A DNA stretch of 64,000 nucleotides, from positions 1-64,000 of the forward strand of contig NZ_JAAHHT010000035.1 of NCBI RefSeq assembly GCF_010672085.1, given 5' to 3'. Both the position numbers and the translations under genes were made by a program. The DNA comes from Okeania sp. SIO3I5 (lineage in GTDB: Bacteria > Cyanobacteriota > Cyanobacteriia > Cyanobacteriales > Microcoleaceae). This document shows positions 8,749-18,528 of the stretch, piece by piece. Position 1 is the stretch's first letter; the number at the start of each line of letters is the position of its first letter. The notes below the pieces were generated by a model. That model searched no databases, was not told the DNA's origin, and saw only the letters and a list, made by a program, of their open reading frames with translations.

Positions 8749-9016
8749 GTTGTCGAAGATCGACAACTTTTATTGACAAGGCTGAAAAGCACTCATAGCA
8801 ATATATTCAGCTTCAATTTTCCTGGCATCGACAAAACAACTTTTTCACATTGTCGATCTTCGACAAATTTAATTATCGGGATGGTGTAAGATTGAGTGCC
8901 ATTATATAAATTATGATCGCTATGGGGATCGTTAGGTTTACCTCATCAATATGTAATATTGTCAATAGTAGAATCTTAAAAAAAAAGTATTTTTCCACTT
9001 TGTCGATCTTCAACAA
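8749..9016. repeat. Three TTGTCGA-N3-TCGACAA palindromes
   Basis: Site 1 at 8749-8767 (GTTGTCGAAGATCGACAAC), site 2 at 8850-8866 (TTGTCGATCTTCGACAA) and site 3 at 9000-9016 (TTGTCGATCTTCAACAA, one mismatch). A half site TCGACAA lies near 8828. The 3-nt centre is AGA or TCT. They lie far upstream (about 380-650 bp) of the DUF4347 gene and downstream of valS. They may be protein-binding sites or a small dispersed repeat. I cannot assign a regulator. Confidence 0.6.
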
Positions 9017-9020
9017 CTTT

Positions 9021-9110
9021 ACAGCGGTTTTCATTTGGGTAGACCACACTGTAGGGGCGAATCGCGATTCGCCCCTACAGGGTTTTTGTTATGACGATGT
9101 GGTTTATTAA
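9021..9110. mobile_element. Miniature element family B (copy B1, right end missing)
   Basis: The left end CAGCGGTTTTCAT follows TTTA. A perfect 28-bp palindrome sits at 9051-9078 (half site GTAGGGGCGAATCG). Its right side GATGTGGTTTATTAA matches copy B2 (49529-49629) up to the last ~15 bp, where the inverted end is lost. Confidence 0.65.
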
Positions 9111-9185
9111 TAATTATTTAATTGTTTAATTGTTTAATTGTTTCGGTAAGTCTAGACAATTTATTTAGTTCTCTTTTTTAAACCC

Positions 9186-9218
9186 AGAAACCCGGTTTCT
9201 CGTAGAAACCGGGTTTCT
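9186..9218 (-). terminator. Strong hairpin after valS
   Basis: AGAAACCCGGTTTCT (9186-9200) and AGAAACCGGGTTTCT (9204-9218) form a 15-bp stem with a CGT loop, 21 bp beyond the valS stop. Each arm is itself nearly palindromic. It belongs to the dispersed AGAAACCGGGTTTCT family, so a terminator role is likely but not exclusive. Confidence 0.6.
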
Positions 9219-9239
9219 TTGCGTAAGTCCTATATGTTT

Positions 9240-11975
9240 TTAATTAGACTTTAAATTATTCAGGCGATCGCGCAAAATTTCTGCCTGCTTTTCTGCCTCT
9301 GCCAAATTATTTCTAGTTTCCTCAACAAATTTAGGGTCTGCCTTCTCCACAAAACCAGGTTTACTTAACCTTTTAGAAGTAGATAAAATTTCTTTTTCCA
9401 ACTTCCCTAATTTCTTCTCTAGTCGAGCTGATAAAGCTTCAATATCTACTACTCCTGATAATGAAATTAAAACTTGTACAGTCCCAGTAACACCAGCAAT
9501 AGTTTGACCGATTTTTTCATCAAGTTTAGAAGTAATATCCAACTTTTCAATCTTAACTAAATCCTGAATATAATTCTCTCCTTTTTTCAAAATTTCCCGT
9601 TCTTTTTCATTCTCACTCTGCAAAATTGCCGTAATTTTTACCTTTGGTTTAATATCAACCTCTGAACGTAAATTTCTCAGTGTCCGAATTACTCCAATTA
9701 ATAACTCAAACTCCCCTTCTAAATCGGAATTAATTAAAGACTTATCCAACTTTGGATAAGACTCCAAAGCCAAACATTTTTCTTCTCCAACCTGATTCAA
9801 AGTATGCCAAATCTCCTCAGTAATATGAGGCATAAAAGGATGTAATAATCTCAAAATTCCATCCAAAACATAAGCCAAAGTTTGCTGTGCTACTAACTTA
9901 GAATTTTCATCCTCACCCTGCAAACGAGACTTAACTAATTCCAGATACCAATCACAAAAATCTCCCCAAATAAATTCATAAATACCCTTTGCAGCTTCTC
10001 CCAAACCATAACTATCTAAATAATCGCAAGTTTGCTGCACAGTCCGATAGAAACGAGACAAAATCCAACGGTCAACTAACTCTAATTTATCCGCCTCTGG
10101 TTCACCTAATTCTTGAGGAGTTTTACCCTCTAATTTCATCATTACAAATCGGGCAGCATTCCAAATTTTATTAGTAAAATTTCGAGAAGCTTCTACCGAT
10201 GCCGACTCATCAGTTTCCCGATTATAATCCATCCTCACATCTTGTCCTGCTCCAGCAGTTTCTCGCATCAAAGTATAACGCAAAGCATCAGTTCCATACT
10301 TTTCAATTAACAACAAAGGGTTAATACCATTACCAGTAGATTTAGATTGCTTTTTACCATTTTCATCTAACATTAAACCGTGAATATAAACAGTTTCAAA
10401 CGGCATTTTTCCAGTCAAATGTACTCCCATCATTGTCATTCTAGCAACCCAGAAAAAGATGATATCAAAACCAGTAGAAAGAGTGCTAGTAGGATAATAT
10501 TTTGCTAAGTCGGGAGTATTTTCCGGCCAACCCAATGTGGAAAACGGCCATAAACCAGATGAAAACCAAGTATCAAGCACATCTGGATCTTGTTGAATTT
10601 TCACATCATCGCCAAATTTTGCCTTTGCTTGCTCCAATGCTTCCGCCTCCGAGCGAGCAACAACAAAAGGAGTATTATCGACAATTTCTCCATTAGTTTC
10701 GCTGACAGCATACCACGCCGGAATTTGATGACCCCACCACAGTTGCCGAGAAATACACCAGTCTTGAATTTTTACCAACCAGTCGCGATAAACTTTCGTC
10801 CAACGTTCCGGAACAAATTTCGGTTCGTTGTGTTGATCCAATAATTCCAATGTTTTCTCTGCCAAAGGTTCAATTTTGACAAACCACTGAGTTGAAAGCA
10901 GAGGTTCAACAGGTACTTTGCCGCGATCGCTATAGGGAACACTATGACTATATTCTTCTATTTTGACTAAAACGCCCTCTTCTTTTAACCGTTTGACAAC
11001 ATTTTTCCGTGCCTCAAAACGATCTTGCCCGACAAACTCCCCAGCATTTTCATTCAAACTGCCATCCTTATTCATAATATTAATGAATGGCAAATTGTGA
11101 CGCTTACCCATTTCAAAATCATTAGGATCGTGAGCAGGAGTCACTTTCACACAACCAGTACCAAACTCAGGATCAACCAACTCATCAGCAACAATAGGTA
11201 TTTCCCGTTCCATTATTGGTAGAGTCAGAGTTTTGCCAATCAGATTTTTGTAGCGATCGTCATTGGGGTTAACAGCGACACCAGTATCCCCCAACATTGT
11301 TTCCGGGCGAGTAGTAGCAACTTCCACATAACCACTACCATCAGTGAGGGGATAACGAAAATGCCAGAGGTTGCCCTGAACTTCTTTTTTTTCTACTTCC
11401 ACGTCAGAAACAGCAGACTGACTAGCAGGACACCAGTTAACCAAATAATTACCGCGATAGATGAGACCCTGTTCGTAGAGACGCATGAATGCTTCGATGA
11501 CAGCTTTTGATAAACCTTCATCCAGGGTAAAACGTTCCCGTGTCCAGTCTGTAGAAACTCCCAGGCGACGCAGTTGATTAACAATAGTGCCACCAGACTC
11601 CGCTTTCCATTCCCAAGCACGTTCCAAGAATTTTTCCCGCCCAATATCGTAACGAGTTTTCCCCTCTTCTTTAAGTTTTCGTTCCAGAATAGTTTGAACA
11701 GCAATACTAGCATGATCAGTACCTGGCAGATACAGAGTGTTGTCGCCACGCATCCGATGGTAACGGATTAGGGTATCAATGAGAGAATTATTGAAAGCGT
11801 GGCCTGCATGGAGACTACCTGTAACATTTGGCGGGGGAATGACGATACAGTAGGGGTTGCCTAATTGGTTAGGATCTGCTTTGAAAGTATTATTTTCTTC
11901 CCAATACTTTTGCCACTTAGCTTCCGTGGTAAAAGGGTCATATTTCGTTGGTAGTTCTGGTATAGTCGTTGTCAT
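9240..11975 (-). CDS. valS: Valyl-tRNA synthetase
   Basis: 911 residues, full length for the bacterial enzyme. It charges tRNA-Val with valine in the cytoplasm. The class I signature HIGH appears as HAGH (residues 56-59, in [15 protein letters not shown]), and KMSKS appears as KQSKS (542-546). Between them lies the editing (CP1) domain (about 190-350, [27 protein letters not shown]) that removes mischarged threonine. The tRNA-binding helical domain follows (about 620-800). A C-terminal coiled coil (about 845-905) is typical of ValRS. The start [14 protein letters not shown] fits cyanobacterial ValRS. It appears monocistronic, separated from the sugar cluster upstream and followed by a hairpin. 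Confidence 0.97.
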   Translation of the reverse strand: MTTTIPELPTKYDPFTTEAKWQKYWEENNTFKADPNQLGNPYCIVIPPPNVTGSLHAGHAFNNSLIDTLIRYHRMRGDNTLYLPGTDHASIAVQTILERKLKEEGKTRYDIGREKFLERAWEWKAESGGTIVNQLRRLGVSTDWTRERFTLDEGLSKAVIEAFMRLYEQGLIYRGNYLVNWCPASQSAVSDVEVEKKEVQGNLWHFRYPLTDGSGYVEVATTRPETMLGDTGVAVNPNDDRYKNLIGKTLTLPIMEREIPIVADELVDPEFGTGCVKVTPAHDPNDFEMGKRHNLPFINIMNKDGSLNENAGEFVGQDRFEARKNVVKRLKEEGVLVKIEEYSHSVPYSDRGKVPVEPLLSTQWFVKIEPLAEKTLELLDQHNEPKFVPERWTKVYRDWLVKIQDWCISRQLWWGHQIPAWYAVSETNGEIVDNTPFVVARSEAEALEQAKAKFGDDVKIQQDPDVLDTWFSSGLWPFSTLGWPENTPDLAKYYPTSTLSTGFDIIFFWVARMTMMGVHLTGKMPFETVYIHGLMLDENGKKQSKSTGNGINPLLLIEKYGTDALRYTLMRETAGAGQDVRMDYNRETDESASVEASRNFTNKIWNAARFVMMKLEGKTPQELGEPEADKLELVDRWILSRFYRTVQQTCDYLDSYGLGEAAKGIYEFIWGDFCDWYLELVKSRLQGEDENSKLVAQQTLAYVLDGILRLLHPFMPHITEEIWHTLNQVGEEKCLALESYPKLDKSLINSDLEGEFELLIGVIRTLRNLRSEVDIKPKVKITAILQSENEKEREILKKGENYIQDLVKIEKLDITSKLDEKIGQTIAGVTGTVQVLISLSGVVDIEALSARLEKKLGKLEKEILSTSKRLSKPGFVEKADPKFVEETRNNLAEAEKQAEILRDRLNNLKSN

Positions 11976-12145
11976 TTCACTTATCAGTTATTACTTATCA
12001 GTACCTCTGGCAGAAACCAGAGAAGGGTACTATTATAATACGAAAGGCGCATAAAGTAAAAGAGATTCCAGTGGTATTTGCACTTTTAATATCCCATCGG
12101 AATCTATGTGAGCTTTTAATTTATATACTTTGCCCAATTAACCTG

Positions 12146-15100
12146 CTATTCTTTAGTCTGAGAACTATGGATTTTTTCTAGCAAGCGATCTAGTTCAATT
12201 ACAGGAATATTTTCTACTTTGAGTTGAGTTATCACTTCCTCATTCTCATTATCCAATTTAATCCTACCCTGCAAGTGAGGCATTAAAGTTGACCACTGTA
12301 TTTGACTCAACTCAGTAACTAAAACAATTTCTGGTCCCTCATCTACCTCTAATTCTTCCTCCATCATTAAATTCATTACCACGCTAGATATTGCCATATC
12401 TGCATCCTCCTCATCTATATTATTAATATCTATCAGCAAAGTCATTTGACTTTTATCGGGGTGATTTCCACTTGCTCTAATAACATTTGCTAAATCTTGG
12501 TAAAGTAAATCCTCTGACTGATTCCAATCTGGAAAAATAATCAGATTAATATCTCTCAACCGCAAACTTTTTCTCAGAGTATCTAATAAATGATTTTGAA
12601 AGAGTCTTTGAAATAGATGAGATATTTCCTCAGAGAAAGTACGAGAATCAATAAATCTATGTTTACTTCCCATTTTTTGCTGAATTTGAACACATTTTTC
12701 TTCTCTAAATTCCCGGTTTTTACCCAGATTAATAGCTAATTGAATATAATCCTCTTCATTATTAGTAATTAGATCGGTTATTTGAAGTTCTCGCAACAGA
12801 GAAGCTCCCTTCTGAGAACGAGAATATTCGCCTTCCAGTGCAACTATTGGTAAACCCACTTGCAATGGATCAATCAAAGAAGTCATACCAGAATAAGGAT
12901 AAGAATCTAGATAAATATCAGCTATTTTTAAACGTTCTTGAACATCAGCTCGATTTGGTGCAGCTTCAAGAATTATTAATCTTTCTTCTCTAATATTATG
13001 TTTAGCAAAAGTGCTTGTTATTCGTCTCCTAAAAATATTAACTGGATAAGAGGGAGACCAATTTGGATTAAAAGGATAAAGCACCAATATAGAATTAGGA
13101 ACATTAGCAATTATTTTCGCCCAAGTTGCTTCTACTTCTGGAATAATTTTGTAATAATTAGCACCTGAAATATAAACTACTGAATTTTCATCAATACCAA
13201 AATTTTCACGATTGATTTTAATTGTAGGTAAGATTTTTTCTTCAGTGCCAAAATCAAAACATTGAGGAGGGGAATCTAATTTAATTAGTGTTTCAGTATA
13301 ATGTTGCTCGGCATTATTTTTTGGTTCCGATAACTTGCTAGATATGTAGTAATCAATATGACGCATTCCTGTTGTTACAGGAGAATTTGCATCTACTATT
13401 TGTATTCTGGCAAGTCGATGTAATGCTAGTAAAGTTACTGGATTAGTTGCTGCCGTTACATTAGTAGAAATGAATAAAATGTCTAGTTCAGCTTGCCGAA
13501 TTTTTTCTACTTGTTCCGACAGATTATCTGGTAATTGAATCATGCCATCTGCATGACCTGCACAATACCGTTCTATGCGATGATTAATTGTTTCTAAACT
13601 GAAGAGAATTATCTGAAATTTATCTCTGTTCAGATATTTATATATAGGCAAAGTAGCAAAAGTTTCAGATTTTGGTGTAAAGTACCAAGCCAAAATTCCT
13701 ACTCGAATTTTACTTTGCTTCGATCCTCCCATAGAAAATTCATAATCAATTTCTTGACCTCGACAATTTTTTAAATAAACTTCTATTATTTCAGCTCTTT
13801 TTTGGCAAAGTTCTTTAAGAGTTATACTTTGAAAATATAGAGGTATAAAGACTACCGATTTAGTAAATATTGTGGCAACTTTCTGCCATCTCTTAGCACC
13901 TGAATTGCTCGTTACATTACGATGAATATAACTAATCCAGTTTTGGAGATATTGGTAATATTTTTCTACATCTCCTATCTCTAGAAAACACTTAGGAATT
14001 TTGAGAATAAACTTGAGATAATCAGTTAGGAACCATTCAGGAATATGAGTAATATTGTATGGTAGAGGTAATTCGTGAGAATAACGGTACAACATTATAG
14101 CTAATATACATTTAATCCCCTTTATTCCTTCCCATTCTGTAGTAATTTCCGCGCTCAATTCATCTACAAAAATTTTTTCTGACTCTGTATTAGAGATATC
14201 TATAAAATTTGATTTTCGCAAAATTTTATATGCAGTAGCAAAATTACTTAAATATACATCTTCCAGTAATTCATCAGGAATATTCAGCAAAAAATCAACT
14301 ATCTCTTTTCTCGCTTCACGCAATTTTGTTATAATATATTCCTCTGAATCTTCTCCCTTGTACTGCTCTAAAAAGTTGCATAATTGATTTGTAAACTGAG
14401 ATTGATTGACAGAGATGTTTTCTAGTTGTTTTTGCAACTCAATCTCTCTACCTGAAAGCAAAACATACCGTTGACTATCATTAACTATTAACCCTGACTT
14501 ATTATTATTAATAAAATTTGTAATTAGCTGCTCAGAATTTTGATGAAATTGTTGATCTATATCATTGTATTGTAAAGTTTCAAAATCTTTTTTTCTAGCT
14601 TTAGTAGCTGTTAGTGCTCTCAAATAATCACCAAAAGGTCTTCTTTTATGCAAAGGATGTCGCGAATATAAATATTTACTTGCTAGATTTTTTCCCAATC
14701 CAATAATCAACTCACAATCAGATAAATATGCAAGAGAAATACAGCCAGAAGAAGCAGGACTTATAACTTTATTTAATGATAAAAAAGGTACAAATAGTTC
14801 TATCAAAACTCTACTAAAAAAGTCAGGAACAAAAGTAGCATTACGACCTGCATTGTATAACTCCTTAACTAAAATATTTGACTGATTATGTCTTTGTCTA
14901 GGATGCCCCTTGATGAGAATATTTTCCTCGGGTTGAGTATGTTGAAGAATTAAGGATAAATAACACTCTATTTCATCATCTACTTTCCTCATAAATCCTG
15001 CTTCAGTTTCATAAGATGTTAAAGCAAAAGTTATAGAATTTTGTTCAGCAATTGTTGCACAATATTCACTAAGTCCCTTAATTTGTCTTGCTCCGTCATA

Positions 15101-15676
15101 AACTACCGAGCGATAAAATTCAGCATCAAACATTTTTACCTGACACTTACTAAAAGCATTTTCCACATTTATAGGTACTAAGAATAAATAAGCATCATCT
15201 ACTTCTATAAACTGCCCAGAAGGATTAAATGGTCTGACACCATAATTGCTACTAAATTTGGTAGCACTTATATCTAATCTACCTAATTCTCCATAACAAG
15301 TTTTACGAGCATTAGGATATGTATAGAAAAATATTTCATTGATAAAATGCCAATTTCTCAGAGTATAGATTACATCAACATCCTGATGATTTACGATTTT
15401 TTTTAATAAATTAGCTGCATCATCAAAATCAAAGTTATTATCTAAGCAAAATTTTTCATAACCATGCAATATTATTCTGTTTGCAAAATCCCAAATTTGA
15501 GATATTTGCAAACAAACATTAGTCATTTGTTGGTTTTCTGTATATCCTCCCATCAATAAAATATCTTCGCAATTTTCTGGATATTCTCCCGATGCTTTTT
15601 GATAGCGAAGAACTGCTAAAACATCTAGTAATTGATTGGTGCCTTGGATAACGATTAATCTAACTGTTTTTGACAT
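12146..15676 (-). CDS. Giant glycosyltransferase: sialyltransferase-like domain fused to O-GlcNAc-transferase (SPINDLY) domain
   Basis: 1176 residues, last gene of the nonulosonic acid cluster. The N-terminal ~340 residues resemble bacterial (poly)sialyltransferases: YDGARQ (193-198), KGHPR with the HP pair at 258-259, and PASSGCISL with the SS pair at 309-310. These correspond in order to the D/E-D/E-G, HP and S/SS motifs of families GT38/GT52/GT80. Residues 350-660 match no family I recognise. Residues ~670-1060 carry the SPINDLY/OGT catalytic region (GT41): KIRVGILAWYFTPKSETFATLP, DILFISTNVTAATNP, and IADIYLDSYPYSGMTSLIDPLQVGLPIVALEG. The last 100 residues are acidic. GT41 enzymes modify Ser/Thr of proteins. 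Position after CMP-sugar genes suggests that one half uses the CMP-nonulosonate. Which acceptor is used is unknown. No clear ribosome binding site is visible. Confidence 0.75.
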   Translation of the reverse strand: MSKTVRLIVIQGTNQLLDVLAVLRYQKASGEYPENCEDILLMGGYTENQQMTNVCLQISQIWDFANRIILHGYEKFCLDNNFDFDDAANLLKKIVNHQDVDVIYTLRNWHFINEIFFYTYPNARKTCYGELGRLDISATKFSSNYGVRPFNPSGQFIEVDDAYLFLVPINVENAFSKCQVKMFDAEFYRSVVYDGARQIKGLSEYCATIAEQNSITFALTSYETEAGFMRKVDDEIECYLSLILQHTQPEENILIKGHPRQRHNQSNILVKELYNAGRNATFVPDFFSRVLIELFVPFLSLNKVISPASSGCISLAYLSDCELIIGLGKNLASKYLYSRHPLHKRRPFGDYLRALTATKARKKDFETLQYNDIDQQFHQNSEQLITNFINNNKSGLIVNDSQRYVLLSGREIELQKQLENISVNQSQFTNQLCNFLEQYKGEDSEEYIITKLREARKEIVDFLLNIPDELLEDVYLSNFATAYKILRKSNFIDISNTESEKIFVDELSAEITTEWEGIKGIKCILAIMLYRYSHELPLPYNITHIPEWFLTDYLKFILKIPKCFLEIGDVEKYYQYLQNWISYIHRNVTSNSGAKRWQKVATIFTKSVVFIPLYFQSITLKELCQKRAEIIEVYLKNCRGQEIDYEFSMGGSKQSKIRVGILAWYFTPKSETFATLPIYKYLNRDKFQIILFSLETINHRIERYCAGHADGMIQLPDNLSEQVEKIRQAELDILFISTNVTAATNPVTLLALHRLARIQIVDANSPVTTGMRHIDYYISSKLSEPKNNAEQHYTETLIKLDSPPQCFDFGTEEKILPTIKINRENFGIDENSVVYISGANYYKIIPEVEATWAKIIANVPNSILVLYPFNPNWSPSYPVNIFRRRITSTFAKHNIREERLIILEAAPNRADVQERLKIADIYLDSYPYSGMTSLIDPLQVGLPIVALEGEYSRSQKGASLLRELQITDLITNNEEDYIQLAINLGKNREFREEKCVQIQQKMGSKHRFIDSRTFSEEISHLFQRLFQNHLLDTLRKSLRLRDINLIIFPDWNQSEDLLYQDLANVIRASGNHPDKSQMTLLIDINNIDEEDADMAISSVVMNLMMEEELEVDEGPEIVLVTELSQIQWSTLMPHLQGRIKLDNENEEVITQLKVENIPVIELDRLLEKIHSSQTKE

Positions 15677-15751
15677 AAAAATTGAATTACGTAAATATTG
15701 ACTTTACTCAATTAAATTTGCTTACTCTATATAATTAAGTATATTACAATT

Positions 15752-16702
15752 TTAGAGTTGTTCATTATTTTCAGTAATTTCCAGATATCTAGTAACCAGC
15801 AAAGCTTGATTTTTGAGCAAACAAGCTATATTTTGAACTACTGGAAATAACACCCCCATTTCTTGACAGTAAAATCCATCTTCCACATTTTTTAGTAAAA
15901 AATTGCTTGATGGATAAGCAAATTTAAAATCCGGAAAATCAGCGTCTTGAGTAGCGGTAGTAGTTGATTTTTTAGCTAGGATTAAAGCCGCAATATTTAA
16001 TGGATTTGGGTTAAGATTTTTATCCCAAGGTTCATGGTTAAGTATTTTAAATCCAGTTCGTTCCAAAGCACCTGGTAAATCTTTAATGTAACCATGATGA
16101 ACCATTCTTTCTCTTTGTTCATCACTACCAAACTCCCAAGATGGTTCTATCAGTAAAACATATTTTCTAGTTACTCTATAGAGTTCTTGACATATAACAT
16201 CCTCCATCCCTCCATTGGGTTCAATAGCGTGGCGAGTCATAATTAAATCTACAGAGTTTTCTGCCAGGGATATTTGAGTTAAATCAGAGGTAAATAGATG
16301 AGGTATTGACAAGTTTTTACCTTCCAAAAACAATTTAGCATACAAAAGCCTGCTTATAGAAATATCAAAAGCAGCAAATTTTATATTTTTGTCTTTGGTG
16401 TTTAAAAGTACATCAGCCAAACTTGTTGCTTCTCCCGTACCAGCATCTAAAACTGTACTGGGCGATATTTCTTCTAAAAGCTTGGCGATTTTTTTTCCTG
16501 ATTGACTATTTATTTCTCTAATAAACTGGGAATTGTTGTAACCTTTGGTATAAGAACCTGCTTGAATATCATAGGATAAGCAAATTTTATCTTGCCGACT
16601 TAAATAATCGCAATCTTTTCGATTATTCAGATATTCAATCAGATTAATATTTTGAGAATAAAGAGTTTTGAGTTTGCCTACCAAATTAGCTAGATTTTTC
16701 AT
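15752..16702 (-). CDS. SAM-dependent methyltransferase (class I)
   Basis: 316 residues. A Rossmann methyltransferase core is visible: motif I VLDAGTGEATSLAD (about 87-100), the acidic loop FAAFDIS, SLAENSVDLIMTRHAIEPNGG (motif IV region) and YVLLIEPSWEFGS. The first ~75 residues and last ~70 (FYCQEMGVLFPVVQNIACLL) are extra. The tail resembles the short Trm112-like domain seen on some sugar-cluster methyltransferases, but I am not sure. It sits between pseG and the fused glycosyltransferase, with gaps of 36 and 75 bp, so it is probably co-transcribed. The substrate is inferred to be a sugar or its precursor. Confidence 0.75.
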   Translation of the reverse strand: MKNLANLVGKLKTLYSQNINLIEYLNNRKDCDYLSRQDKICLSYDIQAGSYTKGYNNSQFIREINSQSGKKIAKLLEEISPSTVLDAGTGEATSLADVLLNTKDKNIKFAAFDISISRLLYAKLFLEGKNLSIPHLFTSDLTQISLAENSVDLIMTRHAIEPNGGMEDVICQELYRVTRKYVLLIEPSWEFGSDEQRERMVHHGYIKDLPGALERTGFKILNHEPWDKNLNPNPLNIAALILAKKSTTTATQDADFPDFKFAYPSSNFLLKNVEDGFYCQEMGVLFPVVQNIACLLKNQALLVTRYLEITENNEQL

Positions 16703-16738
16703 TATTAATAGTTCATCTTTATTTCATTTTTCAACTCA

Positions 16739-17800
16739 TCAATAAAACAGTTTTTGGGTTGATCGGGTTAAGCAATTTTTGTTGATAAATCGATTGATTT
16801 CAATAGCAATCCGATCGGCACCTCTACCATCTACTTTTTTCCATCCACTATAAGCTATCTTACACAACAAATCTTGACTTTCAGTCAGTTTAATTAGTTG
16901 ATTTGCTGCATTGTCAATTATTCCTAAATTCGCTATAAGTTCGATTGAATCTAGTTTTTCTACATAATACTTCATTGAATCCCAAGTAATTGCTGCACAA
17001 GGTCTTCCCAAACACATCGCCTCGTATGAAGTTATTCCTCCAAGAGTAACGATTAAATCGCATTCTAACATAAACTGTGCCAAACAGCTAGGTGATTGAA
17101 CTAAGTTGATCCATCCCTTGCGATCGCTGATGAGCCTCAATTCATCAATCTGTAATGGATTAAAAGCTGGTCCAATAACAACAGTCACAGAAAAAGATGG
17201 CTCTAGTTTTGCACGAGCCAGATTTTGGAGTAGCTTAATACTGAGATTTCCTGGATCTGACCCTCCAAGAGTAATCAGAACTTGCTCGACTTTATTCTTG
17301 CGCCAAGGTTGAGCAGGACGTAATCGCAAGACTGACTGACGAATAATTCGATAATCAGCACCAACTAATCCTACTCCCTCAAAAGACTCTGGCAAATCTT
17401 TTTCAGACTTAAAAGCATCTCCATCGACTACCATATCGGCAGCAAAACGACCTTTACCGCTGTCATTCAGATGAACAATAACTCGGTATCCTTGATTTTT
17501 TGCCTCCGCTATATCCTCAGATTGTAAATTTAAGAGATCGGTTACCAAAACAGAGATTCCTTGGGAGTCACAGAGACGCGATCGCTCTCTAATTGCAGAA
17601 GTCCCATCGGAAACTAAAACCACTTCACACTCAGAAGGGCGAAAATGAGCAGCTAATTCGGGACTTGCTTCCCACAGTAATACGACTCTATCCCAACAAC
17701 CCGTATCAATCAAAGCACTTGCCAAAGTTGCAGTTCGAGATAAGTGACCCACTCCAATACTACCACCACCTGCTGCTTGAATTACTACTGAAAACTTCAT
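16739..17800 (-). CDS. pseG: PseG-like UDP-sugar hydrolase
   Basis: 353 residues. The N-terminal motif GSIGVGHLSRTATLASAL matches the GxGHxxR signature of PseG, which removes UDP from UDP-2,4-diacetamido-2,4,6-trideoxy-altropyranose before condensation with PEP. The C-terminal half has the GT28/MurG-like fold (LITLGGSDPGN at about 180; CDLIVTLGGITSYEAMCLGRPCAAITWD at about 255-280). The start ATG at 17800 is preceded by GAGG at a good distance. It lies 8 bp after the cytidylyltransferase gene. It is longer than Campylobacter PseG (~274 aa) and lacks a fused acetyltransferase, so exact substrate stereochemistry is an inference from the neighbours. Confidence 0.75.
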   Translation of the reverse strand: MKFSVVIQAAGGGSIGVGHLSRTATLASALIDTGCWDRVVLLWEASPELAAHFRPSECEVVLVSDGTSAIRERSRLCDSQGISVLVTDLLNLQSEDIAEAKNQGYRVIVHLNDSGKGRFAADMVVDGDAFKSEKDLPESFEGVGLVGADYRIIRQSVLRLRPAQPWRKNKVEQVLITLGGSDPGNLSIKLLQNLARAKLEPSFSVTVVIGPAFNPLQIDELRLISDRKGWINLVQSPSCLAQFMLECDLIVTLGGITSYEAMCLGRPCAAITWDSMKYYVEKLDSIELIANLGIIDNAANQLIKLTESQDLLCKIAYSGWKKVDGRGADRIAIEINRFINKNCLTRSTQKLFY

Positions 17801-17808
17801 TTTAGCCT

Positions 17809-18528
17809 CTAGTTAAAATTTTGCCATTCGGAATGTGCGTCAAGAACTGCCACAATATCCTTGACACTAGCATATTCTGCCATTTCACCAAGAGCTTCCG
17901 CAATTAAGCGAACTCGTTGCAATTCTTCAGCAGTATCTACACTCAGTTTCCAATGTTTGCGCGATAATTCTATCGGGGGAGCAAGGCGAGAAATTTTAAA
18001 TTTTTCAGGAAATTTATCCACTGTTGGAGTAACGTGTTCTCGATCTTCATCGGTATTTCCCAATAAAAACATTCTTTTAAAAGCTTCGATGCTAAATACC
18101 TCTGCATTAAACCCGTTTGGATAGGCAGTTTCATAATACGGTTGACCTTGAATATTACTGTATTCTGCACCATCTTGACGGTTTAGCTCTACCACTGCAT
18201 CTAGTAAAGCACCATCTACCAAAGGACAATCTCCAGTAACTCGTACAACTAGAAACGCTCCTGTTTTTTCTATCAACTGGTTGTAGCGGGAACGAACATC
18301 CTGAGAATATCCACGCACAACCCCAACTTTGCTCTCCACAGATGCTACCAGTGCATCATCTTCCGAATTAGTTGTAGTTAAAATCCAAACTTCATCTATT
18401 TTACTTGCTTTTTTGACCCGATCTATTACCCAGTGAATCAAAGGTTTGCTACAAATAGGCATCAAAGACTTGCCAGGAAGACGAGTGGAACCCATACGAG
18501 CTTGAATTCCCGCGACAACTTTCTTCAT
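17809..18528 (-). CDS. SpsF-type cytidylyltransferase (probable CMP-nonulosonate synthetase)
   Basis: 239 residues with the SpsF/COG1861 signature IQARMGSTRLPGKSL (8-22), then RVTGDCPLVD (nucleotide/metal region) and HWKLSVDTAEELQRV. Classical NeuA/PseF enzymes begin IPARGGSK, so this is a different branch of the same nucleotidyltransferase fold. Position between pseI and pseG makes CMP activation of the nine-carbon sugar the most likely job. I start at ATG 18528 because it overlaps the pseI stop as ATGA and has GGGAG upstream. An ATG five codons earlier (18543) would overlap more and lacks such a site. Confidence 0.8.
   Translation of the reverse strand: MKKVVAGIQARMGSTRLPGKSLMPICSKPLIHWVIDRVKKASKIDEVWILTTTNSEDDALVASVESKVGVVRGYSQDVRSRYNQLIEKTGAFLVVRVTGDCPLVDGALLDAVVELNRQDGAEYSNIQGQPYYETAYPNGFNAEVFSIEAFKRMFLLGNTDEDREHVTPTVDKFPEKFKISRLAPPIELSRKHWKLSVDTAEELQRVRLIAEALGEMAEYASVKDIVAVLDAHSEWQNFN

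Larger units (their letters stand above)
8371..9239. other. Intergenic region with element A pair, element B and three TTGTCGA palindromes
   Basis: Short open frames here overlap the repeats and look spurious. Contents are described in the separate entries. The run ATTGTTTAATTGTTTCGG near 9121-9150 recurs at 29709-29737. Confidence 0.65.

Noticed and set aside
8521-8766. 81-codon minus-strand open frame
   Set aside because: It runs across two family A elements; no credible protein pattern.
12001-12030. Hairpin between valS and the sugar cluster (GTACC..CTCTGG..CCAGAG..GGTAC)
   Set aside because: An interrupted stem without a T-tract on either strand; not enough to call a terminator.
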